From Uliginosibacterium aquaticum (lineage in GTDB: Bacteria > Pseudomonadota > Gammaproteobacteria > Burkholderiales > Rhodocyclaceae): a stretch of DNA of 64,000 nt. Below are positions 8,915 through 16,391 of the stretch, piece by piece. The DNA is taken from the NCBI RefSeq assembly GCF_012972705.2, contig NZ_JABCSC020000001.1, forward strand, positions 1,240,001 through 1,304,000. Reading direction: 5' to 3'. The notes under the pieces were generated by a model that saw nothing but the letters and a program-made list of their open reading frames with translations, was not told the DNA's origin and searched no databases. A program made the position numbers and the translations under genes. Every line of letters starts with the position of its first letter. Position 1 is the first letter of the stretch.

Positions 8915-10827
8915 TCACGGCGCGTGCCAAACAGTTGTCCTCCTCCTTGTTGCGTGTCGGCTACCCGTAAGCGCTGACGGGCATTGCGGGCACGACGTTC
9001 GGCTAGCCACTGGGTTACTTTCAGTAGCATTTTGCCTACTACTAAAGGCATAGTGTCGTCTAGCTTTGAGCTAAATAATTGCAATATTTTGTGCCACCTT
9101 GTGCCGAGGTAGCGTCCCAGCAAGCCTTCTTCCAGCGATAGCAGGGTGCGCGCGCTGCCCGGCTGGCCCAGGCGTGCAGCGCGGCCGAAGAGCTGGCGGT
9201 CGATGCGGCGCGCGCTGTTGTGCTGGCATGACAACACATGCAGGCCGCCGGCGCGGGCGACAGCCTCGTCGATCAGGATGTCGGTGCCACGGCCCGCCAT
9301 ATTGGTCGTGACGGTGATCGCACCGGCTTGCCCGGCCTGGCCGATGAGGGCGGCCTCAGCCGTGTCCTGGCGGGCATTGAGCACCTGATGGGGCAGGCCG
9401 GCGCTGCGCAGCAACTGGCTGATGCGCTCGGATTCGCGGACCGAATCGGTACCGATCAGCACCGGCCGCCCGGCCGCCTGCATCTGGCGGACTTCTTCAA
9501 GCAGCTTTTGCTGGCTGGCGCCGGCATGGCTGCACACCACCGGCGGCAGCAGGCGCAGGCCGGAGGGGCGACCGACCGGGATGCACTCCACCGTGAGGCC
9601 ATAGACCTCGAGCAGTTCGCTGCGGGCTTCGAGCAGGGTGCCGCTCATGCCGCCGAGCAGGTGATAGCGGCTGAAGAAACGCTGGAAGGTGATCTGAGCG
9701 ATCACGCGGGTCGCATGGGTGGGTTTGCAGCGCTCCTTGAGTTCCACCATCTGGTGCAGGCCGCGCGACCAGCTGCGCCCCTCCGCGCGGCGCCCGCTGT
9801 TCGCGTCGATGATATGGATCTTGCCCTCGCTGACCAGGTAATCGACGTTGCGACGCAGGATGTAGAGCGCACGTACGGCCAGCTCGGCCATTTCCTGACG
9901 GTAACGCGGCACGCCCCATAGCGGGATGTCGCCCAGGGTTTCGGCCTCGATCAGTTCCAGCCCCTGGTCGGAGAAGTGCACGCTCTGGTCGCGCCCGTCC
10001 ACGCGGAAATCGAAGCCAGGCTTCATTTGCCCGGCCAGTCTCAGGGCCTGCACATAGAGCGCCTGCTGGGTGGATTCGTCGACGTTCTCGGAGAGGATGA
10101 AGGGGGTGGCCGCTTCGTCGATGAAAACGCTGTCGGCCTCATCCACGATGGCCATGCACAGGCCGCGCAGCACCCGGTCGTGCGTGCGGCTGCGGTCGCG
10201 CAGGTAATCGAAGACCAGTTCGCGCGCTGAGCAGAAGGTGATGTGGGCGGCATAGGCCTGGCGCCGGGCCTCGCTCTTCATGGCCGGATCGATGGCTGCC
10301 ACGCGCAGCCCCAGCGCCGCGGCGAGCGGCTGCAGCATGGTGGCGTCGCGCGCAGCGAGATAGTCGTTGCTGGTCACCGCATGGACCGGCACCCCGGCAA
10401 GGGCGGCGACGCAGGCGGCGAGAGCACTGGCGAGGGTCTTGCCTTCGCCGGTGGGCAGTTCGGCGAGGCGCCCGTCGAGCACGCAAAGTGCGGCCATGAC
10501 CTGGGCCGGGCGCAGACTACGACCGAGGGTGTTCTCGATTTCCAGGCACACCCGCGCACAGCAGGCTTCGGCGGCGGCCGAGGCGAAGCCGTCGCGGGCC
10601 AGCTCGGCCAGCGGCATGGCCGCCGGAGTCGCACGCAGACGCTTGCTGCGTTGAAGGATCCGCGTGGCGCGCTCACTCAGAAGGCGCCTGCGGGGATGGG
10701 CGAAGGGGGGCAGATCGGCGAGCAGGCAGCGCAGCCAGGGGAGGTCCGGGTGACGGGCGCGCTCGATGCGTTCGGGGTAGTGCCCCAGCAACAGCCCGGG
10801 CACCGGAGGGCGGCTTCGGCTCGTCAT
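8911..10827 (-). CDS. SecA-like ATPase, short (SecA2-type paralogue)
   Basis: The product is 638 residues against about 900 for housekeeping SecA. The motor is clear: PAQVMAAL, Walker A LPTGEGKT at 124-131, TSNDYLAARDA, DEAD-type VDEADSVFIDEAATPFILSE around 228-247, a preprotein-binding segment, then GMSGTL and NMAGRGTDI in the second RecA fold. The helical scaffold and wing regions look shortened and the C-terminal zinc-binding tail is absent; the protein ends in a basic helix and QLFGTRRE. Start ATG 10827 overlaps the stop of the upstream fusion gene (ATGA). It is unlikely to be the general SecA because of its length and its setting among adaptors and a giant cargo. I infer a dedicated accessory motor for that cargo. 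Confidence 0.88.
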   Translation of the reverse strand: MTSRSRPPVPGLLLGHYPERIERARHPDLPWLRCLLADLPPFAHPRRRLLSERATRILQRSKRLRATPAAMPLAELARDGFASAAAEACCARVCLEIENTLGRSLRPAQVMAALCVLDGRLAELPTGEGKTLASALAACVAALAGVPVHAVTSNDYLAARDATMLQPLAAALGLRVAAIDPAMKSEARRQAYAAHITFCSARELVFDYLRDRSRTHDRVLRGLCMAIVDEADSVFIDEAATPFILSENVDESTQQALYVQALRLAGQMKPGFDFRVDGRDQSVHFSDQGLELIEAETLGDIPLWGVPRYRQEMAELAVRALYILRRNVDYLVSEGKIHIIDANSGRRAEGRSWSRGLHQMVELKERCKPTHATRVIAQITFQRFFSRYHLLGGMSGTLLEARSELLEVYGLTVECIPVGRPSGLRLLPPVVCSHAGASQQKLLEEVRQMQAAGRPVLIGTDSVRESERISQLLRSAGLPHQVLNARQDTAEAALIGQAGQAGAITVTTNMAGRGTDILIDEAVARAGGLHVLSCQHNSARRIDRQLFGRAARLGQPGSARTLLSLEEGLLGRYLGTRWHKILQLFSSKLDDTMPLVVGKMLLKVTQWLAERRARNARQRLRVADTQQGGGQLFGTRRE

Positions 10828-12971
10828 GCGCCGGCTCCACCAAAGTGTGGCTCGAAGGCCTGGCGCAGGCTGCGCCACCACTGCACGGCGAGCGGGCGCG
10901 GGGCATGGTAGATGTGTACCCGGGCGCGTTCGCCAATGCGTGGCAGGGCTTTGCCCGGGATTTCGAAATCGAGTGTGAATACAGGCTCGAGGGTTCGCAG
11001 GCCGTCCGGGTCAGCCGGGTCGGTCAGGAAAGGACCACCGCCGCGCTCGCCGAGCAGCGCGCTGGGCAGTTGGTAGCCGGCCGCAGGCTGCTCCGGCCGG
11101 CTGCGGGCTACGAGGCTCTCGCGTGGCCGGCCGGCGATACGGATCTCTACGCGCGGGTCTGTGGCCCGCAACAGCTCGATATCCTGCTGCCCCAGCACCG
11201 CGCGGACGGTGAGGGTGGCCGGGTTCAGCACGTTGGCGAGCACATTGCCGCGGGCAAAGAAGCGCCCTTCAAGGTCGCGTGCGTTGGGCATGCCGACGAT
11301 GCCTGCAACCGGTGCACGCAGCAGCAGGCTCGCCAGCCGCTCTTCCATGCGTGCCTGCTCGGTCTGCAGGGCATGCACTTCTTCGGCCAGTGCGATGGCT
11401 TCGGCGGGATTGCTCAGCAGGGAACCTTGATAGGCCTGCTCACGGCTAGCCAGGCGGCTGGCCAGTTGGCTGGCGCGGGCCTTGAGTTCGCGGTTCTCGA
11501 GCTCCAGCAAGGGCGTGCCGGCACTGACCGACTGACCGTTGCTGACCAGGATGCGGCTCACGAAGCCCTCTTCCTCGTTGCGCACCCGGGCTTCGTCCGG
11601 CACCCACACGAGGCCTTCGGCGCGCGTGATCCAGGGCATCGGCAGCACGCCCAGCAGCACGACGCTCGCCAGCAGCAGGCCTGTGAGACCTGCGATCGCG
11701 CGGCCACGCGTGCTGTGCAGGCGGCGCCCGGCAAAGACCAGGCGCAGCAGGCGCCAGCCCGGCAGGAGTGCAAAATGCAGCAGCAGCCACAGGCCCAGCA
11801 AGGCGCCCAGCAGCAATTGCTTGCTGCCCAGCCAGAGCGCCATGCCCAGCAGCAGGCTGATGCGGTAAATCAGCGAGGCGGCACCGAATACGCTCAGCAG
11901 CAAGCGCTTGTGTTCGGTGCCGGGCGGTGCCGGCAACTCACGGTTACCGAGCAGCCAGCGTTCGCCGAGGTAGCGCAGCCAGGCATCTGCCCGTGCGGCG
12001 AGGCCCGGCATTTCGAGGGCGTCGGCGAAGACGTAGTAACCGTCAAATCGCATCAGCGGGTTGGCATTGACCAGCACCGTGGACACCCCGCCGATCAGCA
12101 TGCAGGCAAAGGCCAGTTCGCGCAGTACACCATCGTTGAGATTGAGCCACAGCAGCAGGGCCAGCGAGGCGATGGCGACTTCGGTCATGACGCCGGCGGC
12201 GCTCACCAGAATCCGCCGGTGGCGCTCGGGGAAGGCGGAGGCGGAGGAGGCGTCCACATACGGTACCGGCATCACGAGGAAGAAGGTGACGCCCAGCTCG
12301 TGCACATCGCCGCCCCAGATCCGCACCGCCAGGGCGTGGGCAAACTCATGAACCAGCTTGATCGTGGGATAGGTCAGCCACAGCAGCAGCAGGTTGCGCG
12401 GGCTGGCTACGTGCAGGCTGGCGTAGGCACGCAATTCGGGCCAGTGCAGCTGGGTGAGGAGCAGTGCGCCGAGTGTCAGCAGCGTCCACAGCAGCACGGC
12501 CGGGCGAGTAAAGAGCCAGCGCGTGGCAGGGGCCAGCAGATCCAGTACGGGGGCCGGATTCCACAGCGGCAGACGGAAGGCTAGCGGGTTCAGGCGACTC
12601 GCTCCCTGCTGCCGTCGCCGCCGGGTGGCTTCGAAGATGCCGCCAAGATCCGGGCTGCTCTCACTGCGCAGCATGCCGGCACCGGCCAGCTCTGAGAGCA
12701 CCCGCAGCACTTCATGCTGACTGGGGGCGTCCTGACCGAGTTCGCGGATCAGGCCATCCCAGATGTCCTGCACTGAATGCTGGCCATCGAGGCGGCCGAT
12801 GAGCTGATAGCCGAGGCGATTGACGCGGAACTGGCGGCCGGAGGCCTGATTGCTCAGTACATACCACTGTTCGTCGCGGAAAACCTGACGGGTGATCCGG
12901 GTATTGCCGGCGAGCTGCGGATGCAGATGTGCGGCGCGATACCAGTAAGGGCTGAACAGCGACTCGCTCAT
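10824..12971 (-). CDS. PqqD-like domain / M50 site-2 metalloprotease-like / HlyD adaptor fusion protein
   Basis: The product is 715 residues with three parts. Residues about 25-105 resemble PqqD, the winged-helix fold shared with RiPP recognition elements. Residues about 150-430 are a multi-spanning membrane region of peptidase M50 type, with HEFAH at 208-212 and the second-site NANPLMRFDGYY at 302-313 supplying the third zinc ligand (Asp310). After further membrane helices, residues about 450-700 form a HlyD-type periplasmic half with a lipoyl motif (NEEEGFVSRILVSNGQSV) and coiled coil. The zinc ligands are intact, so proteolysis is plausible, but a transport-only role is possible. The start lies 3 nt after the GAF-HlyD stop. 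Together these suggest cargo binding, membrane processing and hand-over in one polypeptide. Confidence 0.85.
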   Translation of the reverse strand: MSESLFSPYWYRAAHLHPQLAGNTRITRQVFRDEQWYVLSNQASGRQFRVNRLGYQLIGRLDGQHSVQDIWDGLIRELGQDAPSQHEVLRVLSELAGAGMLRSESSPDLGGIFEATRRRRQQGASRLNPLAFRLPLWNPAPVLDLLAPATRWLFTRPAVLLWTLLTLGALLLTQLHWPELRAYASLHVASPRNLLLLWLTYPTIKLVHEFAHALAVRIWGGDVHELGVTFFLVMPVPYVDASSASAFPERHRRILVSAAGVMTEVAIASLALLLWLNLNDGVLRELAFACMLIGGVSTVLVNANPLMRFDGYYVFADALEMPGLAARADAWLRYLGERWLLGNRELPAPPGTEHKRLLLSVFGAASLIYRISLLLGMALWLGSKQLLLGALLGLWLLLHFALLPGWRLLRLVFAGRRLHSTRGRAIAGLTGLLLASVVLLGVLPMPWITRAEGLVWVPDEARVRNEEEGFVSRILVSNGQSVSAGTPLLELENRELKARASQLASRLASREQAYQGSLLSNPAEAIALAEEVHALQTEQARMEERLASLLLRAPVAGIVGMPNARDLEGRFFARGNVLANVLNPATLTVRAVLGQQDIELLRATDPRVEIRIAGRPRESLVARSRPEQPAAGYQLPSALLGERGGGPFLTDPADPDGLRTLEPVFTLDFEIPGKALPRIGERARVHIYHAPRPLAVQWWRSLRQAFEPHFGGAGA

Positions 12972-12974
12972 GCT

Positions 12975-14387
12975 TCAGCCGAATATGGACCACAGGCGCA
13001 AGCTCAGCCAGTCCGCGAGACGGCTGCCCCAGATGGCCAACAGCGGGCGCCGGCCCATGTGGAGCTGGGCCACGCCTTCCAGGCCCGGGCGGACGGCCTG
13101 GCTGCGCCCCTCCAGGGCGGCCTCCACCTCGAAGCCGTTGCGCCCGTCCACTACCCGGGCGACCGGCGTGATGCGGCTCACGCGCAGCGCAAAGCGCTCG
13201 CCGGGCAGGGCCACAAAGCTCACTTCGCCGCGCTGGCCGGCGGCGAGGCGGGCGATGTCACGTTCATCAACCTGCAGGATCAGGCGCCAGGCACTGAGTG
13301 GCGAGATCACCAGCAGCACGTCACCGCGCTTGACCGGCGCACCGGCCTGCTGCTGCAGATCCCCCCGGATCACCACACCGGGGAAGGGCGCGGTGAGGCG
13401 TGTGCGGGCGAGCTGGTCGGTGATCAGATCGAGCTGCGAGCCGACCTCCTCGGCCTTGGCCTGGCTGGCCACCATGCGGGCGCGGTCCTGGCGCGCGAAG
13501 GCTTCGGCCAGTTCGCTGCGGTGGCGCGCATGCTCACTCTCAAGGCGGCGTTGCTCACTCTTCAGATCCTGGTCTGCCAGGGTCAGTAGCAACTCGCCTT
13601 CGGCAACGCTGCTGCCGGGGCGTACCAGTACATCCTGAATGAAGCTGTCGGCCGGGGCCGTGATGCTGCGTTCAATCTCGCCCTGCAGACGCGCTTCGGC
13701 CCGCACTGTGTCGGCCACCGGAATCAGGCCACCGGCAAGCAGACAGCCTGCCACGCCGAGCAGGCCCAGCCACAGGCGCAGGCTGCGCGGCCCCTGAAGT
13801 TTTTCCAGCAACTCGCCCGGCTGGCGCAGCAGGCGGCGGCGTAATGGCTCGTCCGCTTGCTGGCGCAGGAGCAGCACCGGGCCAAGCAGGCTGGCAATTT
13901 CCTCGGCCATGCTGCGTTCGGCATCGCTCCAGGGCTGTTTCTCGCCGCGCAGCAGGACCACACAACCCACCGCTTCCAGGCGAGCGGGCAGGGGGACGCT
14001 CAGGATCGCTGCTCCCAGATCCGCGCTGGCGAGCTCTGCGTGCATCAGGGTGATGCGTGGCGGGTCGCCGGCGGCGGCTGGATAACGCAGGCTGCAGCGC
14101 TGATCCACGCATTCATCCATTGCTGCGCCGATCTTGCGCCCGAGCGCCAGTGCTGCCTGCGCATCAGCCAGACCGGACCAGCCCAGCGGCCGCACACTGC
14201 GCCCGCGCAGCAGGCCAAGGGCAACCAGCTCGCAGCCAAATACCGCCTGCAATTCGCTGCATACGGCCGCCGCCGCTTCCTCGAAACGACTGTAGGCCAG
14301 GGCTGCGTTGAGACAGGCGAGCAGGCGCTCGCCCTCCTCGCGTGAGGCGAGCGGACTTTCGGCGAGGCGCTGGGGGAGGCTGTTCAT
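12975..14387 (-). CDS. GAF-domain membrane-anchored HlyD-family adaptor
   Basis: The product is 470 residues. Residues about 20-175 look like a cytoplasmic GAF domain (FEEAAAAVCSELQAVFGCELVALGLL through PWSDAERSMAEEIASLLGPVLLL). One membrane helix follows near 205-226 (LRLWLGLLGVAGCLLAGGL). The rest is an HlyD-type periplasmic part: a lipoyl half at SFIQDVLVRPGSSVAEGELL, a coiled coil rich in Glu, Arg and Ala, the second half LTAPFPGVVIRGDLQQQAG, and a beta-barrel. ATG 14387 has a good AAGGAA Shine-Dalgarno 5 nt upstream, and this is the first gene of the five-gene unit. A GAF sensor on an export adaptor suggests that a cytoplasmic signal gates the system. The ligand is unknown. Confidence 0.85.
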   Translation of the reverse strand: MNSLPQRLAESPLASREEGERLLACLNAALAYSRFEEAAAAVCSELQAVFGCELVALGLLRGRSVRPLGWSGLADAQAALALGRKIGAAMDECVDQRCSLRYPAAAGDPPRITLMHAELASADLGAAILSVPLPARLEAVGCVVLLRGEKQPWSDAERSMAEEIASLLGPVLLLRQQADEPLRRRLLRQPGELLEKLQGPRSLRLWLGLLGVAGCLLAGGLIPVADTVRAEARLQGEIERSITAPADSFIQDVLVRPGSSVAEGELLLTLADQDLKSEQRRLESEHARHRSELAEAFARQDRARMVASQAKAEEVGSQLDLITDQLARTRLTAPFPGVVIRGDLQQQAGAPVKRGDVLLVISPLSAWRLILQVDERDIARLAAGQRGEVSFVALPGERFALRVSRITPVARVVDGRNGFEVEAALEGRSQAVRPGLEGVAQLHMGRRPLLAIWGSRLADWLSLRLWSIFG

Positions 14388-14421
14388 TATTCCTTGCTTC
14401 GGCTCTTACTCGAACCAATTC

Positions 14422-14448
14422 AGATACTTAGATACGACTTTGGTCGTA
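14422..14448. promoter_or_regulatory. Direct and inverted repeats upstream of the export operon (candidate operator)
   Basis: AGATAC occurs twice (14422-14427 and 14430-14435) with a 2-bp spacer. It overlaps an inverted repeat TACGAC-TTTG-GTCGTA (14433-14448). This lies 35-61 nt upstream of the first gene of the minus-strand export operon, in the divergent gap shared with trmL. I could not assign a convincing -35/-10 pair to the operon. Confidence 0.35.
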
Positions 14449-14475
14449 CTTTAATTGCTTTAACGGTTGTGCCGG

Positions 14476-14519
14476 TTGACAGCTTGATGGCCGGCACTGG
14501 ATTGGCGACAGAACTGTCG
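14476..14519 (+). promoter_or_regulatory. Candidate trmL promoter element and adjacent palindrome
   Basis: A perfect TTGACA occurs at 14476-14481, but the hexamer 17 nt downstream (GGATTG) is a poor -10. CGACAG-AA-CTGTCG at 14506-14519 is an inverted repeat 30 nt before trmL. This may be a promoter with operator, or chance. Confidence 0.25.
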
Positions 14520-14549
14520 TACAGGCGCAACCGGAGGGATAATGCCGGC

Positions 14550-15014
14550 ATGATCGACATTGTCCTTTTCGAACCCGAGATTCCGCCCAATACGGGCAAC
14601 ATCATCCGTCTGTGCGCCAATACCGGCGCGCGTCTGCATCTGGTTGAACCGATGGGCTTCGAGCTCTCCGACAAGCAGCTGCAGCGCGCAGGCATGGACT
14701 ACACCGAGCTTTCGGTCGTCACCCAGTACCCCGACTGGGCCGCCTGCCGGGCCAAACTCGCGGGACGGCGCTTCTTTGCCCTGAGTACGCGGGGCACGGT
14801 GCGCTATGACATGGTGGCCTTCCAGCCCGGTGACGTGCTGGTTTTTGGTCCCGAGTCGCGTGGCCTGCCCGCCGAAGTGCTGGCCGAGTTCGCCGCAGAG
14901 CAGCGTTTGCGCCTGCCGATGATGCCCAATGTGCGCAGCGTGAATCTCTCCAATACGGTCGCCGTGGTGACCTACGAGGCCTGGCGGCAGCTGGGCTTTG
15001 CCGGCGGGCTATGA
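14550..15014 (+). CDS. trmL: tRNA (cytidine/uridine-34 2'-O)-methyltransferase TrmL
   Basis: This SPOUT-family methyltransferase modifies the ribose of the wobble base in tRNA-Leu isoacceptors using S-adenosylmethionine. The product is 154 residues, the usual TrmL length. Family motifs are visible: FEPEIPPNTGNIIRLCANTG near the N-terminus, LVFGPESRGLP in the middle, and MPNVRSVNLSNTVAVVTYEA at the C-terminal knot. The longer open frame upstream has no family similarity. ATG 14550 has GGAGGG at 14533-14538 ahead of it and fits the family start. It stands alone, divergent from the export operon. Confidence 0.95.
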   Translation: MIDIVLFEPEIPPNTGNIIRLCANTGARLHLVEPMGFELSDKQLQRAGMDYTELSVVTQYPDWAACRAKLAGRRFFALSTRGTVRYDMVAFQPGDVLVFGPESRGLPAEVLAEFAAEQRLRLPMMPNVRSVNLSNTVAVVTYEAWRQLGFAGGL

Positions 15015-15221
15015 CCCCACTCGTCATGCTTCCTGCCCTTATGCTCGGTGGTCGGGTGCTGAATCAGCTTTGGCAATGGCACAATGGCGAAGCGATTGAT
15101 TTAAGTCATCGCCCGGCAGCAAAGCCCCGGTGGCACGGCGTTCCGCAGTGCGAACTTGTTTAGAATTTTGATCGGGCGGCGACCCCCTCGTCGAACCCGC
15201 GAATCCAGCAGGAAAAAACAC

Positions 15222-16166
15222 ATGGAAAAGAAATGTCGGATCGCCCTTTTCGGCGAATGCATGATCGAGCTGCGCGGCGAGATGTTTGGCACCATGCAGC
15301 AAACCTTTGGCGGCGATACCCTGAACACCGCCGTGTATCTGGCCCGTCTTGGCGCGGATAGCGGCATCCAGGTTTCCTACGCCACCCAGCTTGGCACGGA
15401 TGCCTTCAGTGCCAAGATGGTCGAAGCCTGGCAAAAGGAAGGTATCGATACGCGCATGGTGCGCAGGGTCGAGGGCAAGATGCCCGGCCTTTACACCATC
15501 CAGGTGGACGACACCGGCGAGCGCACCTTCTTCTACTGGCGCGACATGTCGGCGGCCAAGGACTTCTTCGTTGGCCAGGAGCACAACAGCCTGCTCGAGC
15601 AGAATATCGACGACCTTGATGTGCTGTACTTCAGCGGTATCTCGCTGGCGGTGCTGCCGGATTCCGGTCGCGAGACCCTTTTCGAGCTGGGCGATCGCCT
15701 GCGCAAGCGCGGCGGCAAGGTGTTCTTTGACAACAATTACCGGCCCCGCGTGTGGCGTGGCGATCCGCGCACGACCGAATGGTACGACCGCGCCTTCGCC
15801 AACGCTGACCTGACCCTGATCACGCTTGAAGACAATGCCGCGCTCTACGGTCTGGATGAAGAGTCCGCCCTGGCCCATGCCTACTCACTGCCCTGTGAGG
15901 AAGTGGTGGTCAAGCGCGGTGCTGACCCGACCCTGATCCGCGTGCGCGGCCAGGAGCCGATCATGGTGCCGACTTTCCGTGTGGACAAGGTCGTCGACAC
16001 CACCGGCGCTGGTGACTCCTTTGCCGGCGGCTATCTGGCTGCCCGTCTGGCGGGCCAGCCGCCCGAAATCGCCGGCCGCTACGGCAACAAGCTGGCCTCC
16101 ATCGTGGTCCAGTATCCGGGGGCGATCATCCCGCTCGCGGCGATGCCGGTTTTCTTCTTCGGCTAA
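15222..16166 (+). CDS. kdgK: 2-keto-3-deoxygluconate kinase (PfkB family)
   Basis: KdgK phosphorylates 2-keto-3-deoxygluconate to KDPG, the last step before aldolase cleavage in hexuronate catabolism. The product is 314 residues. PfkB features are the N-terminal FGECMIELRG, the sugar-binding GGDTLNTAVYLARLG, and the C-terminal catalytic and anion-hole motif DTTGAGDSFAGGYLAARL. ATG 15222 is preceded by AGGA at 15209-15212; upstream in-frame codons are not conserved. A strong hairpin terminator lies 21 nt after the stop, so it is probably transcribed separately from uxaBA despite sharing the pathway. Substrate is inferred from family resemblance and from uxaB/uxaA next door. Confidence 0.9.
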   Translation: MEKKCRIALFGECMIELRGEMFGTMQQTFGGDTLNTAVYLARLGADSGIQVSYATQLGTDAFSAKMVEAWQKEGIDTRMVRRVEGKMPGLYTIQVDDTGERTFFYWRDMSAAKDFFVGQEHNSLLEQNIDDLDVLYFSGISLAVLPDSGRETLFELGDRLRKRGGKVFFDNNYRPRVWRGDPRTTEWYDRAFANADLTLITLEDNAALYGLDEESALAHAYSLPCEEVVVKRGADPTLIRVRGQEPIMVPTFRVDKVVDTTGAGDSFAGGYLAARLAGQPPEIAGRYGNKLASIVVQYPGAIIPLAAMPVFFFG

Positions 16167-16186
16167 GGACTATCCCTGCCCGACCA

Positions 16187-16221
16187 AACGGCCTGTTTCC
16201 TCGCGGAACAGGCCGTTTTTC
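16187..16221 (+). terminator. Rho-independent terminator of kdgK
   Basis: AACGGCCTGTTTCC at 16187-16200 pairs with GGAACAGGCCGTT at 16205-16217 (one bulged T) around a 4-nt loop, followed by TTTCG with a short T run. It lies 21 nt beyond the kdgK stop. Confidence 0.85.
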
Positions 16222-16281
16222 GTTAGCGTCGGCGCTCATCTCGAGGCTTGTTGCCGGCCCGTGATCAGGGTTTACATCTGC

Positions 16282-16310
16282 TTGAGTTGTCAGACAACTT
16301 AAACTAATAT
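16282..16310 (+). promoter_or_regulatory. uxaB promoter with embedded palindromic operator
   Basis: TTGAGT (16282-16287) and TAATAT (16305-16310) are separated by 17 bp. Between them lies a perfect 15-bp palindrome, AGTTGTCAGACAACT (16285-16299). The TTGTC/GACAA arms look like a FadR-subfamily GntR site, as expected for an ExuR/UxuR-like repressor. Such a repressor would block polymerase directly. The regulator gene is not in the window. Confidence 0.6.
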
Positions 16311-16391
16311 GCGTCAAATTCTTCAATTTGTCAGGCGTATTGGCCGCTTTTGTGGCGCTGAGCCGCGTGACTTCATTTCGGGAGACAGTCC

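Noticed and set aside
10845-12584. 579-residue plus-strand open frame
   Set aside because: It is antisense to the PqqD-M50-HlyD gene, is extremely rich in Gln, Gly and His, and matches no family. High GC leaves long empty frames.
15011-15163. 50-codon frame overlapping the trmL stop (ATGA)
   Set aside because: It has no recognisable sequence and covers the kdgK leader region, where a TAGAAT promoter element is more likely. It may be translated, but I cannot support it.
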